A stretch of 32,964 nucleotides of DNA. It comes from Hofstenia miamia (taxonomy: Eukaryota; Xenacoelomorpha; Acoela; Hofsteniidae). Location of the stretch: the NCBI GenBank assembly GCA_900660155.1, contig CABFPE010000244.1, positions 886,469 to 919,432 on the forward strand. Reading direction: 5' to 3'. The notes beneath the pieces are model-generated. The model saw only the letters and a program-made list of their open reading frames with translations, was not told the origin of the DNA and made no database searches. Positions within the stretch are counted from its first letter, which is position 1; the number at the start of each line of letters is the position of its first letter. The translations under genes and the position numbers were made by a program. Below, one piece after another: positions 1 through 13,752 of this stretch.

Positions 1-419
1 ACTTCAACATCCAGACAAGCAAGGTAATAGAAGCACGGAGGCCAGACATAGTAGTGGTAGACAAAAAGAAAAGATTGGAAACAGTGATAGACATAGCAGT
101 ACAAAGGACAGAAATGAAGAAATCAAGGAGAAAGGGAAGATAGACAAGTACAGGGAGTTGGCAGAGGAAATAGAAAGGCTGTGGAAGTTAAAGAAGGTCA
201 AAGTAGTCCCAGTAGTAGTATGAGCACTAGGAGCAGTGAGTAAGAAGCACAAGAGATACTTGGAAGAGTTGGGAGTACCAAAGTGGGAAGGAGCAGTAGC
301 ACAGAAGGCAGCATTGTTAGGAACAGCTAGAGTCCTGAAGAAAGCTCTCAGACTCCGTGGGAACTGGTGAGTTCCCCGAGCTAAGAGGGATACCAGCATA
401 AAGCTGTGAGAAGTAATGA

Positions 420-459
<40 letters not shown>
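1..459 (+). mobile_element. Decayed 3' end of an R4/Dong-like LINE
   Basis: Nearly the same as 26535-26960 on the same strand, including the RPDIVVVDK endonuclease motif, LEELGVPKW, the 3' untranslated stretch and the final (TAA)n run at 420-459. Frameshifts near 115 and a TGA near 222 break the frame, so this copy is dead. Its 5' part lies outside the window. Confidence 0.88.
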
Positions 460-1935
460 TATTACATGTGCTGAAATGGTCGGCGGCTCAACCGCCTATA
501 TTAAAAACACAGTCTACGTGAACTCTTCATTGCGTGGCTACAATAATTTTGACTACATACATTGGAATCTTCGTGAACAAATATTGAATTCAGGAAATTG
601 ACGGTGGATGTCTGGCATATATTCGTAGGGTCATGTACAGAACGAAAGTGTAAAAAATTTCGATTTTTTTTATCGCAACATAATTACACTTTTACTCTTA
701 GCGCATAAGTGGTCTCTGGAGATCCAGTCTCAAAAAAAGAATAAATTTGCATTTTAATAATTTTTTATCATAGTCTTTGTAATAATATAAAATTCAATTA
801 GAAAATAAGATTTCATACTTTGGAGTCGTTATATGCGTGAAAGGGCTAAACGCGAATGTTAATTATTTCTAATAAAAGCTGCTCATATCCATTGTTAACG
901 TTTCCTCATGCCAATAACAGAAGTGAAACTTCTCATTTTTCAGTGCTTGACTTCAACAATCAATGAACACTGGGGAAAAACTTCAAAGTAATACCGATTA
1001 CACTTTTAAAATTAGCCGCAAAGCACGAGCTCTACAATATTATTTACTCAATTTCAATTAGTTTTTGTTCATGTCAACATTCGTTCTTGGAAACAGCAGC
1101 ATCGTAATATTACCAAAAGCCTCATAAAATACTGATGAAATGTAAAATAAAATAAATATTAAGCACAAATGTAATTGGAAAGTGTGGCAAAAGAATAAAG
1201 TGAAGTTAAATTAGCGATTTCAATAATTTTATTGTTTAAAATTGAATATTCGCCTCTTTGGAATTACAAAAAATCACAATGAGTAATCAAAACCGGCTTC
1301 TAATGATGAAAGAGCAGTATCGGAGTTTATGCCTTTTTAAGTATTCGTTAAAATAGTTTTAAGCACTGCCAGGCAGTACAACAATTTCTATATTAATATA
1401 TATATTAATACAATGTGCCTACAAAAACACCAAATTTTACTTTTACGAAACATTATTTTAATATTAGGTAATCGTGGACAATGAATATATAATCTAAACT
1501 CCACTATCATTTTGTTTTACTGGCCTGTTATCTTGTAATTACTAGGAAAGCACTTTTAGAAAATTTGGGTGCGTTGAGGTTGAGGATCATGATAATCGAT
1601 GCAGTAAGATATCTATGAAATTCTGTCAACTCAGCACATCAATTGACATCAGTCAAACACGAACTGCACTTAAATAAGATGTAAGTTTTGAAACTTATCC
1701 ATAGCACGGTGCCATGAAAGCGGTAAGTATAAAAAAACTTCGCAAATGTAAAATTTGTGGTTTTTGTAGGCACCATGTAGTATAAAAATATTGATCCAAA
1801 TGTGTATAAGCGGTTCATTTTCTCGTGGTTTCATATCGCCCTTATGAAATTTAATATCAAGAAATAATTGCGAGTTGTGACAAAGCAGTTTTAATAATAA
1901 ACCTTTTGCTAGTTAAAGAGTAAATTATGACATAC
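460..1935. other. Unassigned AT-rich sequence
   Basis: This lies inside the PSME4 gene, left of its last exon in view. I looked on the minus strand for the next PSME4 exon (human REVIATVIRKLLNHILD region) and did not find it. No other gene or repeat was recognised. Confidence 0.4.
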
Positions 1936-2236
1936 CTTCGGTCAACACATTGTACCCATACGGTGTAAGATCGACTTCGAATTGAACAAAAAATTTGTGA
2001 TCGCCTTTGACCTGCGGTAATAACTGCTTAACAGCATGTAAAATACGAAAAACATAATGTAAGGATCGATTGAGAATATCGATGTCAAATTTCTCCGATG
2101 ACAAACAGTCTTCAATAAACTTTAACTGGGGCTCCAGTATGACATCTAATCCATGCTCAATAGCCTCCATGCGAATTTCATCCGGCATTATCCAATCGAT
2201 ATGAATATCTTTCTTCTTATACAAATTACCCCAGTG
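1936..2236 (-). CDS. PSME4: PSME4 exon 18 (last one in the window)
   Basis: 301 nt, gtttag| to CCGAAG|gtatgt, leaving phase 1, so the gene continues off the left edge. Begins HWGNLYKKKDIHIDWIMP, the counterpart of human DWGKPGDLWNLGIQWHVP, and contains ILEPQLKFIEDCL and LLPQVKG, matching FLQPELVKLQHC and LLPPLKG. Confidence 0.95.
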
Positions 2237-5200
2237 CTAAACGTATCTGACATTACATCTACAAAATTCCAACGAGAAAATTCCATTTTCAAAATTAAAA
2301 AGGATTTTCAGTTGAAATCTATTGAAATAAAGGAAAGAAATGAAGTAAAAAATTGTCCCAAATATATAAATTTCATTCAGCGTACACTACCTATTGGGCA
2401 ATGAATTACATTTGAATGTTCCTTCCGCTTCTGTGATACTAAATTCAGAAAATAACTAAGAAACCCAGCAAATTGCGTGGAATACAAAACCCTAGGATAT
2501 AAAATCAAAGTATTCAGCATTGAATCAACTTAGCTGAAATATATTTTAAGATGAACATTTCTCTAAATTGATCGATTGTAAATTTTTTCAGTTACAGGCT
2601 AACTGCACAAAGGCTTTCTTGCATTGGCATCTCATGCAATTCGACAATCAAATTTAAAACGCATATACGTCAAGTCAATACTTTTAGAAACGAATGCCTA
2701 TTTTGATGAATATAAGGACTTGATTGGGCAATAAGAGTTTCAAGTAATTGCAATTTACATGGAGGCTTTGTAAAAACTAATTGATTCTTTTGAGAAATTC
2801 GATACCCAATTGAAGTGCACATCGCAGAAAAACAACTCAAAATAATTGCCAAGATATGAAACGAAAGAACTCAATAAAACGATGTTGGAAAACAGATAGT
2901 GAATCTAAGGAACCTACAATGTGCTCTGAAACTTGGAAATTGGATTTACTACTTACATGCTTGCGCGAAACTGAAGTAACTACATGTAAATGCATTTCAT
3001 AACATAATCATGACAATTTATAAGAATTTTGATTGTTTTGTATACTTTAAATTTTAAATGTTATATATTCGGTGATTAGACAACTCACTCACTCTGACAG
3101 GAAGGACTTCTTCGAAGGGTCTCGTGAAATCCTGTTGAAAATTGGTTGGATTTTCCGGCAAAATGGTGATTAGCGCATAAAACAACGAGTAGACTCCTCG
3201 TCCAACAATTTGATAAACATTTTTTAATTTTGCATTGATTAACTTCGAGTACAGTGCAAAGAAGCGATGTGCATAACGATGTGCGTCACAGCACGTTACT
3301 ACCTAAATATATACAAGAAATTGATAAATCTAGAAATCAATCATTTTAATACAAATTTATGGAAATAGGCTTTCAATACCATCAAAAATCAGACATGAAT
3401 GAATTACTTTAAATGTCGTTATTAAGAACAATTAAACATTAAATTAATGAAAACTTATAGCAACATAGAAGTTACCCTGTTTAATATGTGAATGCACCAA
3501 AGTAGCTCTGCATCGAAGCCAACCTCAACTTCAAGATTTTGAACTAAAAACAAAAAATTATAACACCGTTGACAACAGTGTATCGGCATTTCGACAATGC
3601 AGGAAACTAGTCAAATGCTATTGAATTTCTCAAAATACTTCTGCTAATTCTTGCGAATAAGGCCTCAATAGCAGTATTTTAAGTAGGAACAAATAGCAAC
3701 TCAATAATATCAGGCCTTGTTGATATCGAATTAATATGGAAATGCTAGTAAATGGATTGTTCAAATACCCGTGTAAAATGTGATTTTTTGGTAATGTCAA
3801 ATGAAATAAACATTGGTTATTACACTACTCTCATACAATACTCTAATATTATAAAGAATGTCCATAAGAATCGTAGGAACGCGATTTTTACTCTATTAGT
3901 ACATTTGAAGTAGTTTAGCGGCAACCACACAAAGCATAATACACTATAAAAACTCATTTTTAAAAATGGCCTTTTCCATATTATTCATTACATTTACGGT
4001 GACATACGAAGAGTTTGTATTATGTTTACACTTGCTCCGTGATGCTGTAGCAATATTTTTAGTAGTAACACATCAACTTTTGAAGCGGACATGGACATAC
4101 ATTCAATATTAAAATTTTTGATAATAGAAAAAAACATTAATTCTATCACATACAAATAAATTTTTTAGATAGTTTATATTTCAATTTCGTAAAATTCTAC
4201 TTTTAATTTCTATGATTTTTAGAAGGAAGCCACTCTACCCAACCCCCCCCCATTGAGGTACAGCATTATCAAAAAGTACTGACAGTATAAATAACGAAAA
4301 TAAACTTTTACATCAATTGAGTAAATACTAAACTGTATTTTATTTATTCATAAGTTAATTTCCGGTAAAGCTCTTTGTGGCTTCATTATGTGTTTGGCAA
4401 AAGAATAATTATTTGTTTGTAATTTTTTCGTTTTTATAAATCAATTGTGTACCTCTATCAATGTAAATCATTGCGCCTTAGTTTTACTGGAAACCAAACG
4501 GATTGATTTTTCTGAAAATTCCAATAAAAATGGCCAGCAGATCTTGAAATTAAAATAATTTTGAAAAATTTGAAAGTTTATCACTAAATCCTATTAACAA
4601 ATTTTCATTAGCTTGACGTCATTCTTTATAATTCGATTTACTATTTAAGCTTAAACTTTTATACATTCATTCCCACGCTATGTCTCAAGGAACTTGTCGA
4701 AAATATTGCTTTGTGCTCAATTGTTCCGTTAATTCTCTGAACGATCATTGTTGTAGGTTTCTAAATGTGCCAAGAGACATGAAAAGCAACGAAGAGAGTG
4801 ATTCAAATCCGCGAGAGGAAGTGATGCAAAAAGGCCTCCAAACAACATTCTATAAGCTTGTGACCTTCATTTTAACATTTAAATGATTTTGAAATTTCTA
4901 GGCGACAAAATGAAAAAATCAAAAAAGGCATCATACCAAAATCCTTCAGTTATCACTCACAAGAAATAGGAAAACTCATTCGTGTTCAGTTGAAAAAGAA
5001 GGAGAAGGGAATATTTGGAGGAGCTGATTAATGATTTTCACTCCTGAATGTGACAACGATAACCCCTCGCAATCTTCAAAAAATATACCAAACAGGATCC
5101 AAGATCACAATGCTGATTAAACAATCGACAATTTTGCTGGCAATTGATAAACATTTGTCAACAGTAAAACCAACTTCCTCGCAAAAAGAATATTAGCTTA

Positions 5201-8200
5201 GTAGCAAATCCTCTGATACAAATCTATCAAATTTCGATACACATTGGCAACAGTAAGCAGGATCTAGGTACTATAAATAGAACATATTACTGATCTACAT
5301 ATTTTAGAGAAATATATAAATTATTCGCCAAGTTAACCATAATGGAATCGCTTACAGTTAAAAATTTAACACACTGATCTTAATCGCATTTTTCGTAAAT
5401 CTTCTACAGCATCACGCCTGATGTAATCTTTTGCAATTATCTCGTCATATCTTAAATGGTTCATAGTTTTTCCTTCACACGTGAATTTGTAGAAACTAAT
5501 GTTCCGTGTATGCTTTTCAAACGAATTTTTAAGACATTAATTATAAATTGTTTCAAAATAGGTATTTATAAACCTTTCAGGCGTTAACATGGTATGAAAA
5601 CTGCAGCACCATCAAATATTTGATAAGGTCAGAGAGCTTTATTGAATTAATTTTTAGGGTATTTTGCACAAACCCTATATGAATTTTGTTAATGAAATAT
5701 GATTTGTGAAAAATTCATATCAATATCTCTGATGCTACAGATGATGTTCAGAAATGTATGATCGCACATGATGTGTATTCGAAAATTGGATGCAAACTTA
5801 CGTGTAGCGAGAGAATTAATTTTATCCTCGAGATAAGGTAGAAACCTATCAACGATTCCTTGATGCCTGGAACGTGATAGAAAATGCAGAAGATTACTGG
5901 GGAAATCTGCTTCTGGAATATTACCATCAGTTAAATAATTAAAAACTTTGTCAACAACATTCTAAATTAAAGTTTTATAAGTTGATTTAAGGAAATACAT
6001 AATAGAAATTTCAAAGCAATTACAAAGATTTTTTACAGTAAAATACATGCTGAGCAAAAAACTTATATATTTTGTAGAAAGCTTGTACCTTAAAGATTTC
6101 GGGACTAGCATTGCTTAGTACATCACCAAAGAATGGCGCGAATTCGAGATTTTGCAAGAACCCAGTTGTGGATTTGAAATTATCAACGAATGCAGTTAGA
6201 TATTGAAAACAAAGAAGCATCCATTCTTCAAAATTGGCACTTTGGTTGCATAATTCTCGCTCGATCTAAAAAACATAGATTTCGTTTACTCACTAAAAAG
6301 ACGTTACCTCACTCATCTCTACTCCATTACGTACTGCGGCACTACAGTCAATAAAAGGAATCTTCTCAACAACACTGTGAATGAAGCAAACTGTTACCTA
6401 AATGAACGCACCCATGTGTTTTTTGATTTTGTATATTAAATTAACGTTGTGTAATAATTCATAAATTTATCATAAATTCGAGTGACCTCTAGCAAATGTG
6501 TGTGCACTTTACATATACATAGCAAAGATGGAAGAAAATATTTTTAGAAAATTATTAACCAGCACCTAATTTAGTTATCGAATAAAATTGAAAAGACAAC
6601 ATCAATGTTTGGATTTACTCTTAACAAGACCAAAGATACAACACTTAATGGCAAAGCCAAGGAGTAACAAGAGTGCTGATAATAATAATAATAATAATAA
6701 TAGAAAGAATTATTGTAACCAAATTTTATAACCCTGTGCAATAAAAAAGAGCAGAAACAATAAAAATGCAAATTGGAGTTTTATCATATTGATGTTTAAA
6801 AACTGACTGAACTGATCTTGAATTATTATTTCATAGTTTTCCTTCATTTAAAATATTGATGTTATATTTACAATATAATTGATAGATCGTAAGTAATATT
6901 GGTATTATTGAGCAACAATCTAAAAAACCTACAGAACTTTTTTTAAAATCACTGGGATCAATTCCTGGAAGAACTTGATTTAATAAAGGTAACACATGAG
7001 TTTGAACTTCAGGAAAGCGTTGACTTGGTGTAACTAAATACTGAGAGCAAAGAGTCAACGCTCGGATGCATGCTATCAGCTGATGAGGCTCGACCAAAGA
7101 ATTTAGAGAAACATACGTCCTAAATGAATCTGATCAAATTGAGTGCTTAAATAAACTAATATGCCCTAAAATTCCAAATATTCCATTATTTTGGAAGCAA
7201 ATTATTCTAATCAATATTAAATATATTTTTAAACCCTCACTTGATAATGGGAAAAAATATATAGTCCTATAATTTAATAATAACTATAATTTGGTCTGTC
7301 AATTCCGAAAATATATTCTTGACGTCTATACCTAAAGTTTGGATCCAAGCAGACCTATTTTAGTGTTCATGCCTGAATATAAACGCTATATTCTTGAATG
7401 AGCAAAATGATATTTTTTTCTGAAAAAATGCATATGAATGTAAATTGCATGATAATTGAAATTCTCAAATCAAATACTTTACAAATAGAGAATTTTCCTT
7501 AATTATTTTTCGTATGTAGTAGATAAATATGACTTCATTTTGCATGCTATTATTCAGATCTATTATGCACAGCAAAAAAATCAGGGTAGGGCACCACATT
7601 GGAATGGTTAATTATCGGCATTTACGCAAATCAAAATATTAAAATAGTTCCATATTGGCCAATCATATACATATTTTTGCGCAACTTTCTACATAAAAAA
7701 CAAAAAAGTGTGAAATATATTCTACGTAGAGAACATATGCTATGTGTATAATACTAAAACTATTTAGTTAGAAGAATGCGATTGCACAAGACCCAATTTC
7801 TATAGCATGGAGTGCCCTGAACACAAACATTTAAGATTTTAGATTGAAAAATATTTACATTAAAATTAATTGTATCTGTTTCTGCCTCGTAGTAAATATG
7901 AAATTAATAACTACTGGGGACGAGGTCACCATTCTTTAGATACAATAAAAAAACTCAACACCACATGAAAGAGAACGCACGGGCATGCTGTAAATCAGAA
8001 TAATTCGTTGCCTTATGCCGGACACACACTTAAGGGAGATGCTGCGTAACATTTGTAATCGAAAACCACAATGTTTTGCATGTCTTGTGATCGATGTTGC
8101 AGATAATTTACCATGACAGCGCACACTCTCCAAAGAGTAAATATATCAAAAACTGCGTAATATTTCCCTGATGTCTGCACACGGACTTAAAGAACATAAT

Positions 8201-11200
8201 GGGAAAGAACAAACAGAAGTCCTAATATCTCAACACATACTTGCATAGATTTTACAATGCTATAACTATATTCTTTCTCCATGCCTTAGGCATTTAGGGT
8301 AACATCGGCATTTATGTACAAGGTAACATCGGCATTTATGTACAACATAGCTTATTGTTCTGCAAGAGAACAGGCTCTCTAAATTGTCTATATTGCATTC
8401 TTAATTGCATAGCATGGATAATATAGGGTGACACAAAAAAAATGTCCGTTTGGTAGGCAAAAATGATTCAAAAATCAAATAATAATGAAACATTATATTT
8501 CCTATAGGTATCACAACAAATTACATAACATAATCACCATTAGCGTTAATTACAGATGTACAATTGTCCATTAAGTCATGCATCTCTTTCACCAGTTTTT
8601 CTTGAGTTAAAGTGACAATGAAGTCTTTCAGGAAATCACGAATATCATCCACTGAATCAAAGTCGTGTTTTAATCGACTGCTTTCCATATTCCGAAAGAT
8701 ATATCTGTCTGCTAAATTCAGATCTGGGGAGTAGGCCGGTTGTTTTAATAGGGTAATTCCTGTTCTGGTTTTAATCGATCAGCCATTGTCAGAAACATCA
8801 AGTTGTATAAATTATGTATCAAATTACAAGTCAGACTATTATGAAGTGTCCTGTTTACCTAAATACCGATAATAGATATAAATACCTAAATATGAAGATC
8901 ATAGATATGAAATACCAGCAATATCAACTACGTAGAACTCTGATCATAGATATGAAGTGAACCGGTGTCCAGTAAAATAGCAATAGATAATCTCCTATGT
9001 CATATGAAAAAATGTCATTTTTCCTTACCCAAGCGTCTCTTTGGAAGCCAAACTCTTACCTGATTTTTAGGGGGTACACTCCTATAATAAATATATTTCT
9101 CATCACAGACGTACACTTTATGACTTGCATTTCTCCGACCCAGTTCTGCACGAATTGTTTCACAACAATCAACCCTTTTAATGATTTTAATATGATGTCT
9201 TCTCTTAATGAACACAAATTCAGAATGTTCACGAATGGTCGTTCCTGTTCAAATCCCTTCTTGAACAACGCCATGAAGGAGGCGGGTTTCATAATATTAA
9301 CGAATTCTTCTATATCATCATCTGTCAACTGATTCTGTAAGTAAGCCCTCAAATGCCAACTTTTTTTCGACCATTGTCGTTCACTAAATTATTAAATAAC
9401 TAATTTTATTAGACACTGCAGATCGTCAAATGATTTCTACTCAAAAACTGAAATTTAGTCATTTTTCTTTAACAAAAATGTGACTATAGCTTTAAATAAA
9501 ACTAGCAAAATTTTCAAGCAAGCCATTTTCATGTAAATACCTCATTTCCAGGCCTGTCAACAGTAATTAATAATTTCCTCAGAAATATTATTATTGTGGA
9601 ATTTACGGGGTGCTTGGACCCTACGCGAGAGAGCTAGCGAAATATTGGGAGATCCTGTGGTGCTCCCCGGGAAATTTTGATACATAAGAAGCTATTTCCT
9701 GCAATCGGAGGGTAATTTCGAGATTACCTGACCATTTTTCAATGATAAAACTATTCTTAAGATCATTCCAATATTTCACCAAAATCGTGGATTTCCGCGT
9801 TTCCGTAGAATATTGACAGGCCTGATTACATCAATCTTCAAAAAGTTACATAATTGCCAAATTCTTTATCAAATTAATGAGTAGCATTTGTAATTTTACT
9901 CTTTCTTGGCTTTATCAGACAAATACGCTAAAATATTTGAAAAATTTAATGAACTAGCGTCTTTCCATTCTTGTTAGTAATTTAAGAGGAAGAAAATAGT
10001 GTGCAATTTTGTATTCATAAAGCAAGCGATACTTGTTTTGTAGCGTAAGACTTAGAGAAAGTAGTATATAAAATTACACTGTTCTGCAACAATTTTGCTG
10101 AATAAAAACTAAATGCTGTTTTGGGGTAATTTGGGGGCCTGATTCCAAAAATGCTGCTAGTTTTTGCCTATCACTTCAAGTTTTATTCACAAAATGTGAC
10201 ACATGTGTACAGATTGGCCATGCAATGAAAGCCTTAAGCTAATGCTTCTGCTAAGTTCCAAGCATACAGCTTGATTCTTGGAATTGCTGTGCAATGTTTA
10301 GGTCTATTCTATTGCGTTGACAGAAGGCATTTGGTAAGTCAAGTCAGTTTATAGCAAAAGCTTGAAAACAATATAATCGTGCTTACATTTTCATTCCCAC
10401 AAAAGATTGACACTAGACTCCATTTATAGGCTTACTGATAAAACTAATTGTGTACAGAACCACATTCTTTAAATATTTGCTGTAACTACCAGGCTGCAGC
10501 ATAATAATCTTCAAGTTCTGGAAAAATATATACATTCTACAGGCGAAGGGAAAGGGAACATAATAATCTTCAAGTTCTGGAAAAATATATACATTCTACA
10601 GGCGAAGGGAAAGGGAATTGCTTCCATAATTCAGAATGGAAGAAACACTTGTGTATTGCCATGACGTTGATGATCTACTGCAAGCAATGGGTTGTTCACA
10701 TGACCCATCGGAATGGCGACTATTCATAGACAGTTGCAAGGCGAGCTTAAAGTGTGTGCTACTGCATAATGGAAATAATTATGCCTCAATACCAATCGGC
10801 CATTCTGTTCAGCTTAAGGAAACCTATAAAAATATGAAAATGTAATTGACTATCATAAACTACGATCATCACAAATGGCTTGTATGTGGTGACTTGAAGT
10901 TTTTCGTCTATGGTCCTTGGCCAGCAAGGGACTACACTAAGTACCCATGTTTTCTTTATGTATGGGACAGTAGGACCAGAGAGGAAGACTGGGTATGCGA
11001 TCAGTGGCCAGATAGGAAACATTTCATAATAGGTGAAAAGAATATCCTCAACGAATCTCTCGTGGCTTCTCACAACGTGTTACTGAAACCACTGCCCATT
11101 AAACTGGGTTTTAAAAAGCAGTACGTAAAAAGCCTCAACAAAGATGGGGAATACTTTAAGTACATTAGCCAGAAATTTCCTTTGCTAAGCCATGAAAAGA

Positions 11201-13717
11201 TTAAAGCCGCCATATTTGATGGACCAAACATTAGCCAACTGATGAAAGATCAGGGTTTCACTGAAACAATGCAACAAGATGAAAAAGATGGTTGCTTGGC
11301 TTTCTGTCAAGTAATGAGGAACTTTTTGGGGAACATCAAATCATTACATTACCAAGATATTGTGCACAATTTACTTCGTGTCTTCCAAAAGCTCAGATGT
11401 AACATGAGCGTGAAAGTGCATTTTTTGCACAGCCACTTGGTCTATTTTCCGGAGAATGTGGGTGCTGCAAGTGAGGAGCAAGGCGAGCGCTTCCACTAAG
11501 ACTATGGAAAAGTGATACCAAGGTCGGTGGAATGTCAACATGATAGCTCACTACTGTTGGTGCCTCATGAGATATGGAGAGACTTACAAAAACTCACGAA
11601 AGTAAAAAAAAGAGAAAGCTTCTTAATGTTTAGCAGAACACTGCTTCCTGAATGTTATTGGTTTGTTTCATGTTTTTATTGCAAAAATACTTTATCTTGC
11701 ATACAGTACTAAGCCATTTTTGCTGTATTAACACTAAAAATTGAAACACATTTTGTGAAAAAAATTTATATGATAAAAGAAAGCTGATAGCATTTTTGAA
11801 ATCAGCGCCCTGAAATTATATGAAATGGATACCTTTCATCCAATCAGCAAAATTTTTTTTTCAAATTCAGACCAGTGTTATTGTCTGTAATATTACGTGT
11901 AACACCACGGATTACTAAATTGCTATCTTCACTCCGATCGCAATGATTCTTGTTGCATCATTTTTCTCAACAGGTGAGCTTTTGATCGGCTCCCTCATTT
12001 TATTCTTCTTGACCAGTTGCGTATTTGGCTTTGATGTTGATTTCATCAAATTTTTCATTTTTTCCAGTCTTATTTAAACAACGGTTGCAAATTTATCAGG
12101 TTCAATTAATCTATTTCTTCCCCTGTTCTTGTAGCTAGTGACTCCCCTGAAGGTTCTATGTTTGTTGTTCTTTTCGTCCTTGTTGCCATTAACTCGTCCT
12201 GCTTACTGTATGTTGATGACAGTGCGATTTTTTACTTTGGCAGTCGTTACTTCCAATATCTCATCTGATCTTGAGCTGTTGTCTATTTTGTCTTCTGTTA
12301 AACATCTTGATTTTAGTCCTATCAAGACTTGTGGCATCTCTTCAGTGTCTTCCCCAATGGATCTACATCCCCAGTGAAATTTTCTCCTCATTATGCTCAT
12401 TTTACAGTTCAAATGCTGCCAAAATCTCATGTACTGTAAATCTCTCGGTGCTCTAGGTCATTCCTTTTGCTCTTATCTATGCTTTTCCCTGTTGGTGGTC
12501 ATCTCGTGCCTTGTTCTACTCAATGAAAAGGTTCCCGAAACGTGCTCTCAAATAGATTTCTACCTCGCAATCTGAACCTTGATCCATTTGATTGCATATT
12601 ATTCTTGAATTGCCATATTACTTGCTCAGATGGTTTTGTCACGTTCTCTGTTCGTTCCCTCAAGACTCAATAAACATCACAGCTTTCATTCGTTTTTAAT
12701 TGTGCTTGTGCTTCTGCTAACTTTCTCCTGACTCTCCAACTAACATTCACTGTTTTCCTCGTTCTCGCGCTGACTTTCCTTTTCAATTATCTGTTCTCTC
12801 GCTTTGCTTAAGCATCCATTTGCTCCTACTTCATCTCCTGTGACTGTCTTCATTGAAAAACTCCATTTTTATTCATTTGTATCGCTTTGCCTTCAAGGAC
12901 TAGTGAAGACTTTGATTATTATTATTATTTTTATTTCTATCTCAAAATGACCAGCTCCTGATTTACACATTACTGTAAAAACCAATGAGAAAGCCTAATT
13001 ATTAAAAAATGACAATAATTTTTGTAAATTAAGAATACCTTTACTAAACATTAACAATTTTACTTAAATTCACAAAAATCAGAAGATGCGCTTACATAAA
13101 TCATCGAGATATTCTTTAAAAATCAAGAGCTACTAAGTAATAACGTTATTAGAACATTTAAAAAGATAATAGATATATTAAATGTGAAAATTTTCAAATT
13201 CTTCATATATTTGTGTTCAAACAATATAGTGGTCTAAAGTCCATAGCAGCAACAATTTCACCCTATTTTCTTTTCTGTAAATAGACCATTCACGTTACGT
13301 CCAAGAGTGCTATATGTAAAATTAAAGCAGCTTCACGACCAGTCACGAATTCAAGATGAAATTAAGGAGGAGGCAATTTTCTATCCTAAGGTGTTTTCCG
13401 ATTTTATTAGTTCGTGAGGTATAAGCGTTTAATCTTTTTCTGAAGAAACTATTAAAGTTTGAAAAAAATTAGGAAAATTTGTGTTAAATCAGAGATGGAC
13501 ATGGGCCGAAACTTTAGGCCAAAGCTAGTGTTTTGCGGGCATGCCCGAGCCCGGCGGGGCGTGAATCGGGCGCTCAAATAACCAGGCATATGTTATGCAA
13601 GCTCAAATAAAACCTGGTATAATCAAAAGATAATAAAATAATGTAAATTTTTTCTGCTTTTAAAAAGTGGTGAAATATTTTATATCAGTAGGAATGATAT
13701 GTTCATTTAAGTTTTCA

Positions 13718-13752
<35 letters not shown>

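Noticed and set aside
4..399. 131-codon open frame on the minus strand
   Set aside because: Shadow of the purine-rich R4/Dong-like coding strand; the identical shadow appears at 26356-26934.
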